Under the pieces are notes generated by a model. That model saw only the letters and a program-made list of their open reading frames with translations, made no database searches and was not told where the DNA came from. A program made the translations under genes and the position numbers. From assembly GCF_021531915.1 (NCBI RefSeq), contig NZ_JAFBIV010000006.1, forward strand, positions 1-64,000: 64,000 nt of DNA. Direction: 5' to 3'. Origin of the DNA: Oscillibacter valericigenes. GTDB taxonomy: Bacteria; Bacillota; Clostridia; Oscillospirales; Oscillospiraceae. This document shows, piece after piece, positions 26,072 through 35,208 of this stretch (its first letter is position 1; every line of letters starts with the position of its first letter).

Positions 26072-26788
26072 ATGACCAGACAAGACGGACGGGCGCTGGA
26101 CGAGCTGCGCCCCATCAAGATCACCACCGATTTCGTGAAATTCGCGGAGGGCAGCTGCCTCATTGAGTGCGGCGACACCAAGGTCCTCTGCTGTGCCAGC
26201 GTGGAGGACCGTACTCCGCCCCATGTCCCCGAGGGCGAGGGCTGGGTCACCGCCGAGTATTCCATGCTGCCCCGTGCCAACCGGGAGCGCAGCAAGCGGG
26301 ATGTTTCCAAATTGAAGCTCAGCCCCCGCAGCGCGGAGATCCAGCGGCTGGTGGGCCGGTCCCTGCGGGCCGCCGTGGATATGAGCAAGCTGGGCGAGCA
26401 CACCATCACCATCGACTGCGACGTGCTCCAGGGAGACGGCGGCACCCGCACCGCCTCCGTTACCGGCGGCTTCATCGCATTGGCCCTGGCCTGCCGCAAG
26501 CTGGTGGAGCGAGGTGACCTGGCCTCCAGCCCCATCCGCCACTATGTCACCGGCGTCTCCGCCGGCATCGTGGGTGAGCGGGCCATGCTGGACCTGCAGT
26601 ACAGCGAGGACAGCCGCGCCCAGGTAGACCTGAACTGCGTGATGAACGAGCTGGGGGAGATCATTGAGCTCCAGGGCACCGGTGAGGGCCGGGCCTTCAC
26701 CCTGACCGAGCAGCAGGAGCTGGTCCGCCTGTGCGCCAAGGGCAACCGGGAACTGCTGGCGATCCAGAAAGCGGTTTTGGAGGAGTGA
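26072..26788 (+). CDS. rph: Ribonuclease PH
   Basis: 238 residues. A phosphorolytic 3'-5' exoribonuclease that trims tRNA 3' ends. Visible: RPIKITTDFVKFAEGSCLIECGDTKVLC, EYSMLPRANRERSKRD, IQRLVGRSLRAAVDM, TITIDCDVLQGDGGTRTASVTG and a C-terminal SGTGE-type region (LQGTGEGRAFT). Next genes include rdgB, a common pair. Confidence 0.96.
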   Translation: MTRQDGRALDELRPIKITTDFVKFAEGSCLIECGDTKVLCCASVEDRTPPHVPEGEGWVTAEYSMLPRANRERSKRDVSKLKLSPRSAEIQRLVGRSLRAAVDMSKLGEHTITIDCDVLQGDGGTRTASVTGGFIALALACRKLVERGDLASSPIRHYVTGVSAGIVGERAMLDLQYSEDSRAQVDLNCVMNELGEIIELQGTGEGRAFTLTEQQELVRLCAKGNRELLAIQKAVLEE

Positions 26789-26794
26789 GTGCTC

Positions 26795-27082
26795 ATGGCA
26801 CAGGTGTTTGAGACCATCATGCTGCTGTGCTTCGGCGTGTCCTGGCCTTTTAATATCGCGAAATCGCTCCGGTCCCGCACGGCCAGGGGAAAGAGCATCC
26901 TTTTTGAATGCTGTATCATCGTGGGCTATGTCTGCGGCGTGATCGGAAAATTCATCAGCGGGAATATTACCTATGTGATCGCGGTCTATCTGCTGGACAT
27001 CTGCATGGTCTCCATCGACCTGGTGCTGACCCTGCGGAACCGCCATCTGGACCGCCTGCGCGAATTGGAGGAACAGAGATGA
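26795..27082 (+). CDS. Small membrane protein, possible PQ-loop/SemiSWEET-like
   Basis: 95 residues with three hydrophobic segments (about 4-17, 33-50 and 58-78). FGVSWPFNIAKSLRSRTARGKS occupies the place of the PQ-loop motif (PF-NI in place of PQ) seen in half-transporters of the SWEET/SemiSWEET type, and the length fits. ATG 26795 lies 7 nt after GGAGGAG. Its TGA overlaps the rdgB start. The family call is tentative. Confidence 0.6.
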   Translation: MAQVFETIMLLCFGVSWPFNIAKSLRSRTARGKSILFECCIIVGYVCGVIGKFISGNITYVIAVYLLDICMVSIDLVLTLRNRHLDRLRELEEQR

Positions 27083-27669
27083 AGTTTGTACTTGCCACCC
27101 ACAATCCGGGCAAGCTGAAAGAGATGGGCGCTATCCTGGCCCGCTTCGGCGTGGAGGTGGTCAGCCCCAGGGACCTGGGCATCACCGTGGACGTGGAGGA
27201 GACCGGCACCACCTTTGCGGAAAACGCCATGCTGAAGGCGAAAGCCATCTGCGCGGCGGCAAAACTGCCTGCCATCGCCGATGACTCCGGCCTCTGCGTG
27301 GACGCCCTCAACGGTGGTCCCGGCGTCTATTCCGCCCGGTACGGCGGCGAGGGCCTGGACGACAAGGGCCGTTATATGCTGCTGCTGAACAACATGCGGG
27401 GCCAGCCCACCCGGGCGGCACACTTCGCCTGTGCCATCGCCTGCGCCTTCCCCAACGGTGACGAACTGACGGCGGAGGGCCGCTGCGACGGCACCATTGC
27501 CTTCGCCCCCATGGGGGAGGACGGCTTCGGCTACGACCCGGTGTTCTTCGTGCCGGAGCTGAAAAAGACCTTCGGCCAGCTGACGGCGGAGGAGAAGAGT
27601 GCCATTTCCCATCGCGGCAGGGCGCTGGCAGCTTTTGTTGAAAAACTGGAAACTTATTTAAAAAAGTAA
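27079..27669 (+). CDS. rdgB: Non-canonical purine NTP pyrophosphatase (RdgB/HAM1)
   Basis: 196 residues. It hydrolyses dITP, XTP and ITP to monophosphates and keeps deaminated purines out of nucleic acids. FVLATHNPGKLKEMGAIL is the N-terminal substrate loop, ADDSGLCVDALNGGPGVYSARY the signature, and FGYDPVFFVPELKKTFGQL and SHRGRALAAF the C-terminal motifs. ATG 27079 overlaps the preceding stop. Confidence 0.96.
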   Translation: MKFVLATHNPGKLKEMGAILARFGVEVVSPRDLGITVDVEETGTTFAENAMLKAKAICAAAKLPAIADDSGLCVDALNGGPGVYSARYGGEGLDDKGRYMLLLNNMRGQPTRAAHFACAIACAFPNGDELTAEGRCDGTIAFAPMGEDGFGYDPVFFVPELKKTFGQLTAEEKSAISHRGRALAAFVEKLETYLKK

Positions 27670-27703
27670 GCGTCTATTATCATAGATCAATAGGAGAGCA
27701 TTT

Positions 27704-28036
27704 ATGGAACTGACAAGTAAACAGCGCTCCCAGCTGCGGAGCCTGGCAAACAGCATCGACACCATTATCCACATCGGCAAGGACGGCATCAGCGAGAATC
27801 TTGTGAAGCAGGCCGACGATGCCCTGGAGGCCCGGGAGCTCATCAAGGGCAAGGTCCTGGACAACAACATCGAATACGACGCCCGTCTGGCGGCGGAGGA
27901 ACTGGCCAAGGCCACCCGCAGCGAGGTGGTCCAGGTCATCGGCACCAAGTTCGTGCTGTACCGGGAGACCCATTCCAAGCCCAAGGAGAGGCGCATCCAG
28001 CTGGTGAGGCCTGCCAAAAAGAAGGCGAATCCATGA
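27704..28036 (+). CDS. yhbY: YhbY-family (CRM domain) RNA-binding protein
   Basis: 110 residues. One CRM domain: LTSKQRSQLRSLANSIDTIIHIGKDGISENLVKQ, then ARELIKGKVLDN and VQVIGTKFVLYRE. YhbY associates with pre-50S particles. In Firmicutes it commonly precedes nadD, as here, with a 4-nt overlap. Confidence 0.93.
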   Translation: MELTSKQRSQLRSLANSIDTIIHIGKDGISENLVKQADDALEARELIKGKVLDNNIEYDARLAAEELAKATRSEVVQVIGTKFVLYRETHSKPKERRIQLVRPAKKKANP

Positions 28037-29223
28037 AGATCGGTATCTTCGGCGGTACCTTCAATCCGCCCCACCTGGGCCACATCACGGCGGCAAGGGA
28101 GGCCTTTGCACTGCTGGGCCTGGACCGGCTGCTGCTGATCCCGGCGGGCCTGCCGCCCCACAAGGAACTGCCCGCCGGCAGCCCCACGGCGGCCCAGCGG
28201 CTGGAGATGACCCGTCTGGCGGCGGAGGCCACGGAGCTGGGAGACCGGGTGGAGGTCCTGGACCTGGAGCTGCGCCGGGAGGGGCGGAGCTATACCTCCG
28301 ACACGCTGGCGGCCCTGAAAGCCCAGTACCCGGAGGACGAGCTGTGGCTGCTGATGGGAACGGATATGTTCCTGAGCCTCCAGACCTGGCACGAGCCGGA
28401 GCGGGTACTGTCTCTGGTGAACATTGCCGCCTTCGGCCGCAGAGCCGCGGATACGGAGTCGTCCTTCGCAGTCCAGCGGGAGTACCTGTGCCGGACCTGG
28501 CCCCAGGCCAGCATCCGGACCCTGAGCATCCCCGGTGTGGTGGAGGTTTCCTCCACGGAGCTGCGGGAGAAGCTGAAAGCGGGGCAGGGAAGCGACCTCC
28601 TGGCCCCGGCGGTATACGGCTATATCCTGCGGGAGGGCCTGTATCACACCGGCGCGGACCTGAAGCACCTGCCACTGGAGCAGCTGCGGCCGGTGGCCCT
28701 CAGCTATCTGAAGCACAAGCGCATCCTCCATGTACTGGGCACGGAGCAGGAGGCGGCCCGTCTGGCGGAGCGGTATGGCGCCGATGTGGAAAAGGCCCGT
28801 GTGGCGGCATTGCTCCACGACTGCACGAAAAAGCTCAGCATGGAGGAGCAGCTGGCCCTTTGCGCGAAATACGGCATCCGGCTGGACGAGCTGGAACAAA
28901 AGGCCCTGAAGCTGCTGCACTCCAAGACCGGTGCGGCCATCGCCAGGGATGTATTCGGAGTGGATGACGAGATTTACAGCGCCATCTGGTACCACACCAC
29001 CGGCCATGCCGACATGACAAAGCTGGAAAAGATCATCTATCTGGCGGACTATATCGAGCCCTCCCGGGACTTCCCCGGGGTGGACGAACTGCGGAATGTG
29101 TGTTATGAGGATCTGGACAAGGGCCTTTTGAAGGGCCTGGAGATGACCATCGAGGAAATGACCGCAATGGGGAACCCCGTGCACCACGCCACCGTTGAGG
29201 CGCGGGACGCATTGAAAGGATAG
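28033..29223 (+). CDS. nadD-yqeK: Fusion of nicotinate-nucleotide adenylyltransferase (NadD) and YqeK HD hydrolase
   Basis: 396 residues. Residues 1-~195 are NadD, which makes nicotinate adenine dinucleotide: GIFGGTFNPPHLGHITAA, LLIPAGLPPHK, LLMGTDMFLSLQTWHEPE and a C-terminal VSSTELREKL. Residues ~215-396 are YqeK, the HD-domain symmetrical Ap4A hydrolase type: RILHVLGTEQEAARLAERYG, ALLHDCTKK, LLHSKTGA and YLADYIEPSRDFPGV. In most Firmicutes these are two adjacent genes; here there is one frame with no stop between. The gene overlaps yhbY by 4 nt and is 6 nt from the LCP gene. Confidence 0.93.
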   Translation: MKIGIFGGTFNPPHLGHITAAREAFALLGLDRLLLIPAGLPPHKELPAGSPTAAQRLEMTRLAAEATELGDRVEVLDLELRREGRSYTSDTLAALKAQYPEDELWLLMGTDMFLSLQTWHEPERVLSLVNIAAFGRRAADTESSFAVQREYLCRTWPQASIRTLSIPGVVEVSSTELREKLKAGQGSDLLAPAVYGYILREGLYHTGADLKHLPLEQLRPVALSYLKHKRILHVLGTEQEAARLAERYGADVEKARVAALLHDCTKKLSMEEQLALCAKYGIRLDELEQKALKLLHSKTGAAIARDVFGVDDEIYSAIWYHTTGHADMTKLEKIIYLADYIEPSRDFPGVDELRNVCYEDLDKGLLKGLEMTIEEMTAMGNPVHHATVEARDALKG

Positions 29224-29229
29224 AGAGAC

Positions 29230-30714
29230 GTGGCTAGAGAGACAGGAAAGCGCGTGGCGGCTGCAGCGCCGAAACAGAAAAAACCGAAAAAGCCCAGTCG
29301 GCTGACCGGGCAGCAGAAGGTCCTGCTGGTCATCGCCATTTGTCTGGCCATCGTGCTGGCGGTGGTGGCGGCCTGTCAGAGCCTGTTCGTCCGCCCGGAT
29401 GTGGAGAACAAGAAGAACAACGACAAGAAAGGCGAAAACGCGCAGGAGGAGGCCATTGACTACGGCGACGGCGTCCGTCCCAGGGCCGATGGCGAGCGCA
29501 AGAGTGCGGATTACTACACCGTCTTGATTTTGGGCCGGGATACCGGCGGCGGCGGGAATACGGACACCATGCTGCTGGCAAGCTATGATGTGACCAACCA
29601 GAAAGCCATGGTCATGTCCATCCCCCGGGACACCATGGTGAATGTCAGCTGGGATGTGAAGAAGATCAACTCCGTCTACAATATGCACAACGGCGGCGAC
29701 AAGGGCATCCAGGCCCTGTACAAGGAGATCGCCCAGCTGGTGGGCTTTGAGCCGGATTACCAGGTGGTGGTGGAATGGGAGGCCGTGGGCAAGCTGGTGG
29801 ACGCCATCGGCGGCGTGTACTTTGATGTTCCCTATAATATGGACTACCACGACCCCTACCAGGACCTGGTCATCGAGCAGGCCAAGGGCTACCGTCTGCT
29901 GAGCGGTGACGACGCCATGCAGGTCATCCGCTGGCGGAAGAACGACCCCGGCAGCCCCTACGGCAATACCGGCGGCATCGGCGACAGCGGTCGTATGGAG
30001 GTCCAGCAGAACTTCCTGAAGGCGGTGATCCAGCAGCTGATGAAGCCCGCCAATGTGATGAACATCGGCAAGATCGCCAAGGTGTTCCAGGAGTGCGTGG
30101 AGACGGACCTGAGCTTCCAGGAAATTTTGTGGTTCGGCAAGTCCGCGGTCTCCGGAGGTCTCAGCGTGGAGAATGTGGAATTCCTCACCATGCCCTGGAA
30201 GGGCGTTTCCGCCTGGAGCCGGAGCTACAACCAGAACCTGTCCTACGTGGTCCCCATCGCCAATGAGCTGCTGGACATCGTCAACAACAAGCTGAGTCCC
30301 TTCGTGGAGACCTTTACCCTCAGCGATCTGGACATCATGTCCGTCAATGCCAACGGCAGCCTCCGTTCCACCACAGGATATGTGGAGGACAGCAAGGCGG
30401 CGGTGCCGCCGGTGAAGCCCACCCAGAGCGACCCCGTTGAAGAGCCTATGGTGGACGAAAACGGCAACCCCATTGATCCGGAGACGCCCATCGTAGTGGA
30501 GCCCGGTACCGGAGAGCCCGCTGATCCCGGCCCTGCGGACCCCGGGACCACCGACCCCGGCACCACAGACCCCGGAACAACAGACCCGGGCATCACAACA
30601 GACCCTGTGACCCCGCCGGAGGGCGGCGGAGAGACGCCCCAGACCACCCCGGAGACCCCGGCGGAGCCGGAGAATCCCGATTTCATCATCATGGAGCCGC
30701 AGCCCGCGGCCTGA
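29230..30714 (+). CDS. LytR-CpsA-Psr (LCP) family cell-wall polymer ligase
   Basis: 494 residues. A basic N-terminus precedes a single membrane helix (about 34-53). The extracytoplasmic LCP domain at about 95-270 includes LILGRDTGGGGNTDTMLLAS, SIPRDTMVNV with the catalytic-type Arg, and LSGDDAMQVIRWRKND. LCP enzymes attach undecaprenyl-linked polymers to peptidoglycan. The C-terminus (about 390-494) is a Pro-rich tail with a DPGTT repeat at about 434-460, probably wall-spanning. GTG start; the ribosome site is weak (GGATAGAGAGAC). Confidence 0.9.
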   Translation: MARETGKRVAAAAPKQKKPKKPSRLTGQQKVLLVIAICLAIVLAVVAACQSLFVRPDVENKKNNDKKGENAQEEAIDYGDGVRPRADGERKSADYYTVLILGRDTGGGGNTDTMLLASYDVTNQKAMVMSIPRDTMVNVSWDVKKINSVYNMHNGGDKGIQALYKEIAQLVGFEPDYQVVVEWEAVGKLVDAIGGVYFDVPYNMDYHDPYQDLVIEQAKGYRLLSGDDAMQVIRWRKNDPGSPYGNTGGIGDSGRMEVQQNFLKAVIQQLMKPANVMNIGKIAKVFQECVETDLSFQEILWFGKSAVSGGLSVENVEFLTMPWKGVSAWSRSYNQNLSYVVPIANELLDIVNNKLSPFVETFTLSDLDIMSVNANGSLRSTTGYVEDSKAAVPPVKPTQSDPVEEPMVDENGNPIDPETPIVVEPGTGEPADPGPADPGTTDPGTTDPGTTDPGITTDPVTPPEGGGETPQTTPETPAEPENPDFIIMEPQPAA

Positions 30715-30729
30715 GGAAAGGAAACTGAT

Positions 30730-31092
30730 ATGACACCGAAAGAATTAGCCATCATTGCCGCCAAGGCCCTGGACGAGAAGAAGGGCAAAGAGATCGCCGC
30801 CATCGAGGTGACGGAGCAGACCACCCTGGCGGACTACTTTGTCATCGCCACCGGTACCTCCAACACCCAGATCAACGCCCTGTGCGGCGCTGTGGAGAAG
30901 GCCATGGATGAACAGGCCGGGGAGAAGCCCCTGCGCCGGGAGGGCTACCGGGACGGCACCTGGGTCCTGCTGGACTACGGCTGCGTGGTGGTCCACGTGT
31001 TCTCCGCCGAGGCCCGGGAGTTCTACTCCCTGGAGCGCCTGTGGCACGACGGCAAGCCCTTGGACCTGGGCGGCGTGCTGACCGCTGACTGA
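30730..31092 (+). CDS. rsfS: Ribosomal silencing factor RsfS
   Basis: 120 residues. RsfS binds L14 and blocks subunit joining. Visible: AIEVTEQTTLADYFVIATGTSNTQ, RREGYRDGTWVLLDYGCVVVHVF and REFYSLERLWHD. GGAAAGGAAACTGAT precedes the ATG. The yhbY-nadD-yqeK-LCP-rsfS order is typical of Firmicutes. Its last 58 nt are repeated 190 bp downstream. Confidence 0.95.
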   Translation: MTPKELAIIAAKALDEKKGKEIAAIEVTEQTTLADYFVIATGTSNTQINALCGAVEKAMDEQAGEKPLRREGYRDGTWVLLDYGCVVVHVFSAEAREFYSLERLWHDGKPLDLGGVLTAD

Positions 31093-31224
31093 GCTGTGGT
31101 CTCCGCGCCAGGTGGCGCGTACAAGCATTTTCGCGCAGCGAAAATCTTGAAATGGGCGGGCTCTGCCTGCCCATTTGAGTCAGATCACGGTGGCCCCCGC
31201 AAAATCGAAAGATTTTGTGGGGCG
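31093..31224 (+). repeat. Hairpin-rich insert between two copies of the rsfS 3' end
   Basis: 132 nt built almost entirely of hairpins: GCGCC-AGGT-GGCGC (31108-31121), ATTTTCGCGCAGCGAAAAT (31126-31144), AAATGGGCGGG/CCTGCCCATTT (31150-31176), and CCCCCGCAAAATC/GATTTTGTGGGG (31195-31222). Not clearly related to family 1 by sequence but of nearly the same length as the smc insert. Confidence 0.6.
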
Positions 31225-31282
31225 GCGCCTGTGGCACGACGGCAAGCCCCTGGACCTGGGCGGCGTCCTGACCGCAGACTGA
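31225..31282 (+). pseudogene. Second copy of the last 58 nt of rsfS
   Basis: Aligns without gaps to 31035-31092, stop included, with three differences (TTG/CTG, GTG/GTC, GCT/GCA), all synonymous. It has no start and no ribosome site. Confidence 0.85.
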
Positions 31283-31319
31283 GTGTTTGCGAAAAAAAGG
31301 GGGATTTTTTCCTTTTTCC

Positions 31320-31348
31320 TTGACAAACATTCAAAACCTTCATAAAAT
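31320..31348 (+). promoter_or_regulatory. Promoter of the leuS T-box leader
   Basis: TTGACA (31320-31325), 17-nt spacer, TAAAAT (31343-31348). Confidence 0.82.
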
Positions 31349-31359
31349 AAATGCGTTAG

Positions 31360-31590
31360 CGACTTTGAAGGGAAGAAAGCCCGGGTATCCTGCCCAAAGA
31401 GAGCCGGCGGCTGGTGTGAGCCGGTGGGGGAGCCTGCGGTATACTGGTCCCGGAGTCTTTCGCCTGAACGCGCAGTAAGGCGGAACGGCTGGCCCCGTTA
31501 CAGGCCCCCAAGGGCTGTCCATTGGACAGCTGAAGCAGGGTGGTACCGCGTTATCCACGCCCCTGAGCCATTTGGTTCAGGGGCGTTTTG
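31360..31590 (+). promoter_or_regulatory. T-box riboswitch leader of leuS
   Basis: The conserved T-box AGGGTGGTACCGCG lies at 31537-31550. It is followed by a terminator (CGCCCCTGA 31558-31566 with TCAGGGGCG 31577-31585, then TTTT). Upstream is a long structured region with a GGGAAGAAAG-type stem I start. Uncharged tRNA-Leu is expected to favour the antiterminator and allow leuS expression. A CUG near 31443 is a possible specifier codon, but I could not fold stem I to prove it. Confidence 0.9.
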
Positions 31591-31622
31591 ATTTTATAAT
31601 CACATCCGAAAGGGAGAAAAAT

Positions 31623-34049
31623 ATGAAATACGATTTTACCGCCATTGAGAAAAAGTGGCAGCAGAAGTGGCTGGAGGAAAAGCCCTTCACCGCCGTCACC
31701 GGGGATACCACCCGGGAGAAGTTCTTCGGCCTGATCGAGTTCCCTTACCCCTCCGGCCAGGGCCTCCATGTGGGCCACGCCCGGCCCTTCACCGCTATGG
31801 ACATCATCTGCCGCAAGAAGCGGATGCAGGGCTACAACGTCCTGTTCCCCATCGGCTATGACGCCTTTGGCCTGCCCACGGAGAACTTTGCCATCAAGAA
31901 CCATATCCACCCCGCCAAGGTGACCCACGACAATATTGAGAACTTCCGCAAGCAGCTCCACATGCTGGGCTATTCCTTCGACTGGGACCGTGAGGTCAAC
32001 ACCACCGACCCCGATTACTACAAGTGGACCCAGTGGATCTTCCTGCAGATGTTCAAAAAGGGCCTGGCCTACAAGGCCTCCATGCCCGTCAACTGGTGCA
32101 CCAGCTGCAAGATCGTCCTGGCCAACGAGGAAGTGGTCGAGGGCGTCTGCGAGCGCTGCGGCGGCGAGGTCATCCGCAAGGAGAAGAGCCAGTGGATGCT
32201 GGCCATCACCAAGTACGCCGACCGCCTGATCGACGACCTGGAGGACGTGGACTTCATCAACCGCGTCAAGATCCAGCAGCGAAACTGGATCGGCCGGTCC
32301 GAGGGTACCGAGGTGGACTTCACCGCCACCAACGGCGACAAGCTGACGGTCTACACCACCCGCTGCGACACCCTGTTCGGCGTGACCTACATGGTCATCT
32401 CCCCTGAGCATCCCTTCCTGGAGCAGTGGAAGGACCAGATCAAGAACTGGGACGAGGTGGCCGCTTACCGGGACGAGGCCGCCCATAAGTCCGACTTCGA
32501 GCGCGGCGAGCTGAACAAGGAAAAGACCGGCGTCCGCCTGGAGGGCATCGAGGGCATCAACCCCGCCAGCGGCAAGCAGGTCCCCCTGTTCGTCTCCGAC
32601 TATGTCCTGATGGGCTACGGCACCGGCATCGTCATGGGCGTGCCCGGCCACGACCAGCGCGACTGGGAGTTCGCCACCAAGTTCGGCCTGCCCATCATCG
32701 AGGTGGTCAAGGGCGGCGACATCACCAAAGAAGCATTTACCCTGAAGGACGACACCGGCATCATGGTGAACTCCGGTTTCCTGGACGGCCTGACCGTCAA
32801 GGAGGCCATCCCCACCATGAAGAAGTGGGTCACCGAGCAGGGCATTGGCCACCCCAAGACCAACTTCAAGCTGCGCGACTGGGTGTTCTCCCGTCAGCGC
32901 TACTGGGGCGAGCCCATCCCCCTGGTGAACTGCCCCAAGTGCGGCTGGGTGCCCCTGCCTGAGGACCAGCTGCCCCTGCTGCTGCCCGAGGTGGACAGCT
33001 ACGAGGTCACCGATACCGGCGAATCCCCCCTGTCCAAGATGGCCGACTGGGTCAACACCACCTGCCCCCAGTGCGGCGGTCCTGCCCAGCGTGAGACAGA
33101 CACCATGCCCCAGTGGGCCGGCTCCAGCTGGTACTTCCTGCGGTATATGGACCCCCACAACGACAAGGCCCTGGCCAGCAAGGAGGCCCTGGAATACTGG
33201 TCTCCCGTGGACTGGTACAACGGCGGCATGGAGCACACCACCCTGCACCTGCTGTACAGCCGCTTCTGGCATAAGTTCCTGTACGACATCGGCGTGGTGC
33301 CTACCAAGGAGCCCTACGCCAAGCGCACCAGCCACGGCATGATCCTGGGCGAGGGCGGCGAGAAGATGTCCAAGTCCCGGGGCAACGTGGTGAACCCCAA
33401 CGACATCGTGGCCCAGTACGGCGCCGATACCATGCGCCTGTATATCATGTTCGTGGGCGACTTCGAGCAGGCGGCCATCTGGTCCACCGAGGCCGTCAAG
33501 GGCTCCAAGCGGTTCCTGGACCGTGTCTGGAACCTGGCCGAGGGCGCTTCTGACAGCTATGACGTGACCCCCGCCAACGAGCCCATCATCCACAAGACCA
33601 TCAAGAAGGTCACCGACGATATCGATAACCTGAAGATGAACACCGCCATCGCCGCCATGATGACCATGGTCAACGAGCTGAGCGCCAACGGTGTCACCAA
33701 GGGCGATGTGAAGTACCTGCTCCTGCTGTTGAATCCCTTCGCTCCCCATATCACCGAGGAGCTGTGGGAGATGCTGGGATTTGCCGCCCAGACCGGCAAG
33801 ATGTGCTGTCAGGCGGAGTGGCCCACATATGACGAGAGCAAGACCGTGGCTTCCACCGTGGACATGGCCGTCCAGGTCAACGGCAAGCTGAAGGGCACCA
33901 TCACCATGCCCGCCGACAGCGAGGAGAAGGCCGTGGTGGACGCTGCCCTGGCTGTGGAAAAGGTCCAGAAGGCCACCGAGGGCATGAAGATCGTCAAGAC
34001 TATCTTGGTGAAGAACAGACTGGTCAACCTGATCGTGAAGCCCCAGTAA
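31623..34049 (+). CDS. leuS: Leucyl-tRNA synthetase
   Basis: 808 residues, full length for the bacterial enzyme. The HIGH-type motif is [16 protein letters not shown] Cys zinc pair ([22 protein letters not shown]) and a CP1 editing domain with TRCDTLFG follow. A second zinc-like module (CPKCGW...CPQCGG) precedes the catalytic KMSKS ([10 protein letters not shown]) and the anticodon domain. Start 31623 lies behind AAAGGGAG. Its T-box makes it responsive to leucine supply. Confidence 0.97.
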   Translation: MKYDFTAIEKKWQQKWLEEKPFTAVTGDTTREKFFGLIEFPYPSGQGLHVGHARPFTAMDIICRKKRMQGYNVLFPIGYDAFGLPTENFAIKNHIHPAKVTHDNIENFRKQLHMLGYSFDWDREVNTTDPDYYKWTQWIFLQMFKKGLAYKASMPVNWCTSCKIVLANEEVVEGVCERCGGEVIRKEKSQWMLAITKYADRLIDDLEDVDFINRVKIQQRNWIGRSEGTEVDFTATNGDKLTVYTTRCDTLFGVTYMVISPEHPFLEQWKDQIKNWDEVAAYRDEAAHKSDFERGELNKEKTGVRLEGIEGINPASGKQVPLFVSDYVLMGYGTGIVMGVPGHDQRDWEFATKFGLPIIEVVKGGDITKEAFTLKDDTGIMVNSGFLDGLTVKEAIPTMKKWVTEQGIGHPKTNFKLRDWVFSRQRYWGEPIPLVNCPKCGWVPLPEDQLPLLLPEVDSYEVTDTGESPLSKMADWVNTTCPQCGGPAQRETDTMPQWAGSSWYFLRYMDPHNDKALASKEALEYWSPVDWYNGGMEHTTLHLLYSRFWHKFLYDIGVVPTKEPYAKRTSHGMILGEGGEKMSKSRGNVVNPNDIVAQYGADTMRLYIMFVGDFEQAAIWSTEAVKGSKRFLDRVWNLAEGASDSYDVTPANEPIIHKTIKKVTDDIDNLKMNTAIAAMMTMVNELSANGVTKGDVKYLLLLLNPFAPHITEELWEMLGFAAQTGKMCCQAEWPTYDESKTVASTVDMAVQVNGKLKGTITMPADSEEKAVVDAALAVEKVQKATEGMKIVKTILVKNRLVNLIVKPQ

Positions 34050-34091
34050 GGTGTCTTCCGTGGAAAAACACAGAAATTCGGAAAAATTCCC

Positions 34092-34120
34092 TTGACAACG
34101 GTAGAGAACTTACGTATAAT
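34092..34120 (+). promoter_or_regulatory. Promoter of rpsU
   Basis: Near-consensus TTGACA (34092-34097), 17-nt spacer, TATAAT (34115-34120). Confidence 0.9.
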
Positions 34121-34204
34121 ATCGTTGTTAACGCCATAGAATTCAATTATGGCCCTTAAAGTATCCTGGATTGAGCCGGATACCTCGGAGGGAGGGAAAT
34201 ATAG

Positions 34205-34387
34205 ATGTCTGAAATTCATGTGAAGGACGGCGAGTCCATCGACAGCGCACTGAAGCGTTTCAAGCGTTCCTGCGCCAAGGCGGGCGTCATCGCCGAGGTC
34301 CGTAAGAGAGAGCATTATGAGAGCCCCAGCGTCAAGCGTCGCAAGAAGTCTGAGGCCGCTCGCAAGAACAAGAAGCGTTTCTATTAA
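34205..34387 (+). CDS. rpsU: 30S ribosomal protein S21
   Basis: 60 residues, very basic at the C-terminus ([21 protein letters not shown]). [22 protein letters not shown] is the S21 core. GGAGGGAGG precedes the ATG by 7 nt. It is a single gene between a near-consensus promoter and its own terminator. Confidence 0.97.
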   Translation: MSEIHVKDGESIDSALKRFKRSCAKAGVIAEVRKREHYESPSVKRRKKSEAARKNKKRFY

Positions 34388-34395
34388 TGCTGAAA

Positions 34396-34434
34396 AAAGA
34401 TGCTGTACCCAATAGGTACAGCATCTTTCTTTTA
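34396..34434 (+). terminator. Terminator of rpsU
   Basis: AAAGATGCTGTACC (34396-34409) pairs with its exact complement (34415-34428), then TTTCTTTT. It overlaps the end of the convergent gene. Confidence 0.9.
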
Positions 34435-35196
34435 TCGGAACAAGTCCCCCGCGATGTCCCGGACCTCCGGCCACATGAAAAAGGCCGCTGAAAACCCCAG
34501 TGAAGATCCGACTTTCACCTTCTGGGTCAGGGTCCCTGCGTCGTCAAAGAGAACGAAGTGGGCCTCGCCGTTCCGGCAGTAGGTGAAGTATCGGGCGCAA
34601 AGGTCCTGAGAGAAAAAGACGGCAGGGGACTCCCGCTCCATGAGCCGGTCCAGGGCCTCCTGGCTCAGGGGTTCCCCCTGGCCGGAGCGGGCGGGCAGGC
34701 GGAAGTCCATCCGCAGCCGCTGCACGTCCAGCCCCAGCCGCCCCGCGCCGCCCCGCTGGGCGGCGGCCTCCCGGAGCCGCTCCGTGAAATTCCCCCCAGA
34801 CATGGCGGTGCAGATCAGCACCACGGCGTTCTGGGCGGCCTCTTCATAGCTCTCCGGCAGATAGAGTGTCCGCTGGCTGGCAGCCAGCACCTGTCCCAGC
34901 CGCCGGGCAAAGGCCAGCCGGTCTGACTTTGGCCGCTCCTCAAAATCCAGCACCACGCCGGAATAGTTCCGTCGGCCGCATTCCCGCAGCACCGCACCGC
35001 AGAGGGCCTCCGGGTCTCCGATGGGAGGCGCCTCCCGGTCACTGACGGATAGCAGTCCGCCCCGGGTCTGCAGCAGCAGATTCTGCCGCAGCAGGGTGGA
35101 CCCCGGCCCGATGCGGTATGCCACATGGGCCAGTGTCCGTTTGAATCTGGACGCGGCCTGGGCCTCGTCCGGTGTGACAGCCAGAAACAGGCGCAA
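34432..35196 (-). CDS. GH18-like TIM-barrel protein of unknown function
   Basis: 254 residues, no signal peptide. SGVVLDFEE resembles the fourth-strand DxxDxE catalytic end of family 18 glycosidases. HFVLFDDAGTLTQKVKVGSSLGFSAAFFMWPEV resembles the last barrel strands (YDD...K...LGL.G...W). The N-terminal strands are short compared with true chitinases, so activity is uncertain. TTG start behind GGGGGAG. It is divergent from yqeG. Confidence 0.5.
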   Translation of the reverse strand: MRLFLAVTPDEAQAASRFKRTLAHVAYRIGPGSTLLRQNLLLQTRGGLLSVSDREAPPIGDPEALCGAVLRECGRRNYSGVVLDFEERPKSDRLAFARRLGQVLAASQRTLYLPESYEEAAQNAVVLICTAMSGGNFTERLREAAAQRGGAGRLGLDVQRLRMDFRLPARSGQGEPLSQEALDRLMERESPAVFFSQDLCARYFTYCRNGEAHFVLFDDAGTLTQKVKVGSSLGFSAAFFMWPEVRDIAGDLFR

Positions 35197-35208
35197 AGTG
35201 ACTCCCCC

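Noticed and set aside
27658-29850. A 730-codon open frame on the minus strand opposite yhbY, nadD-yqeK and the LCP gene
   Set aside because: It lies antisense to three genes with clear motifs; high G+C makes antisense frames long. His/Gln/Val-rich composition and lack of a ribosome site fit a shadow.
30530-30605. CRISPR-like short repeats
   Set aside because: The repeats are in-frame DPGTT codons within the LCP gene, with no unique spacers.
31551-33749. A 732-codon minus-strand frame opposite leuS
   Set aside because: Wholly antisense to leuS, no recognisable domain, composition typical of reverse-strand GC-rich coding DNA.
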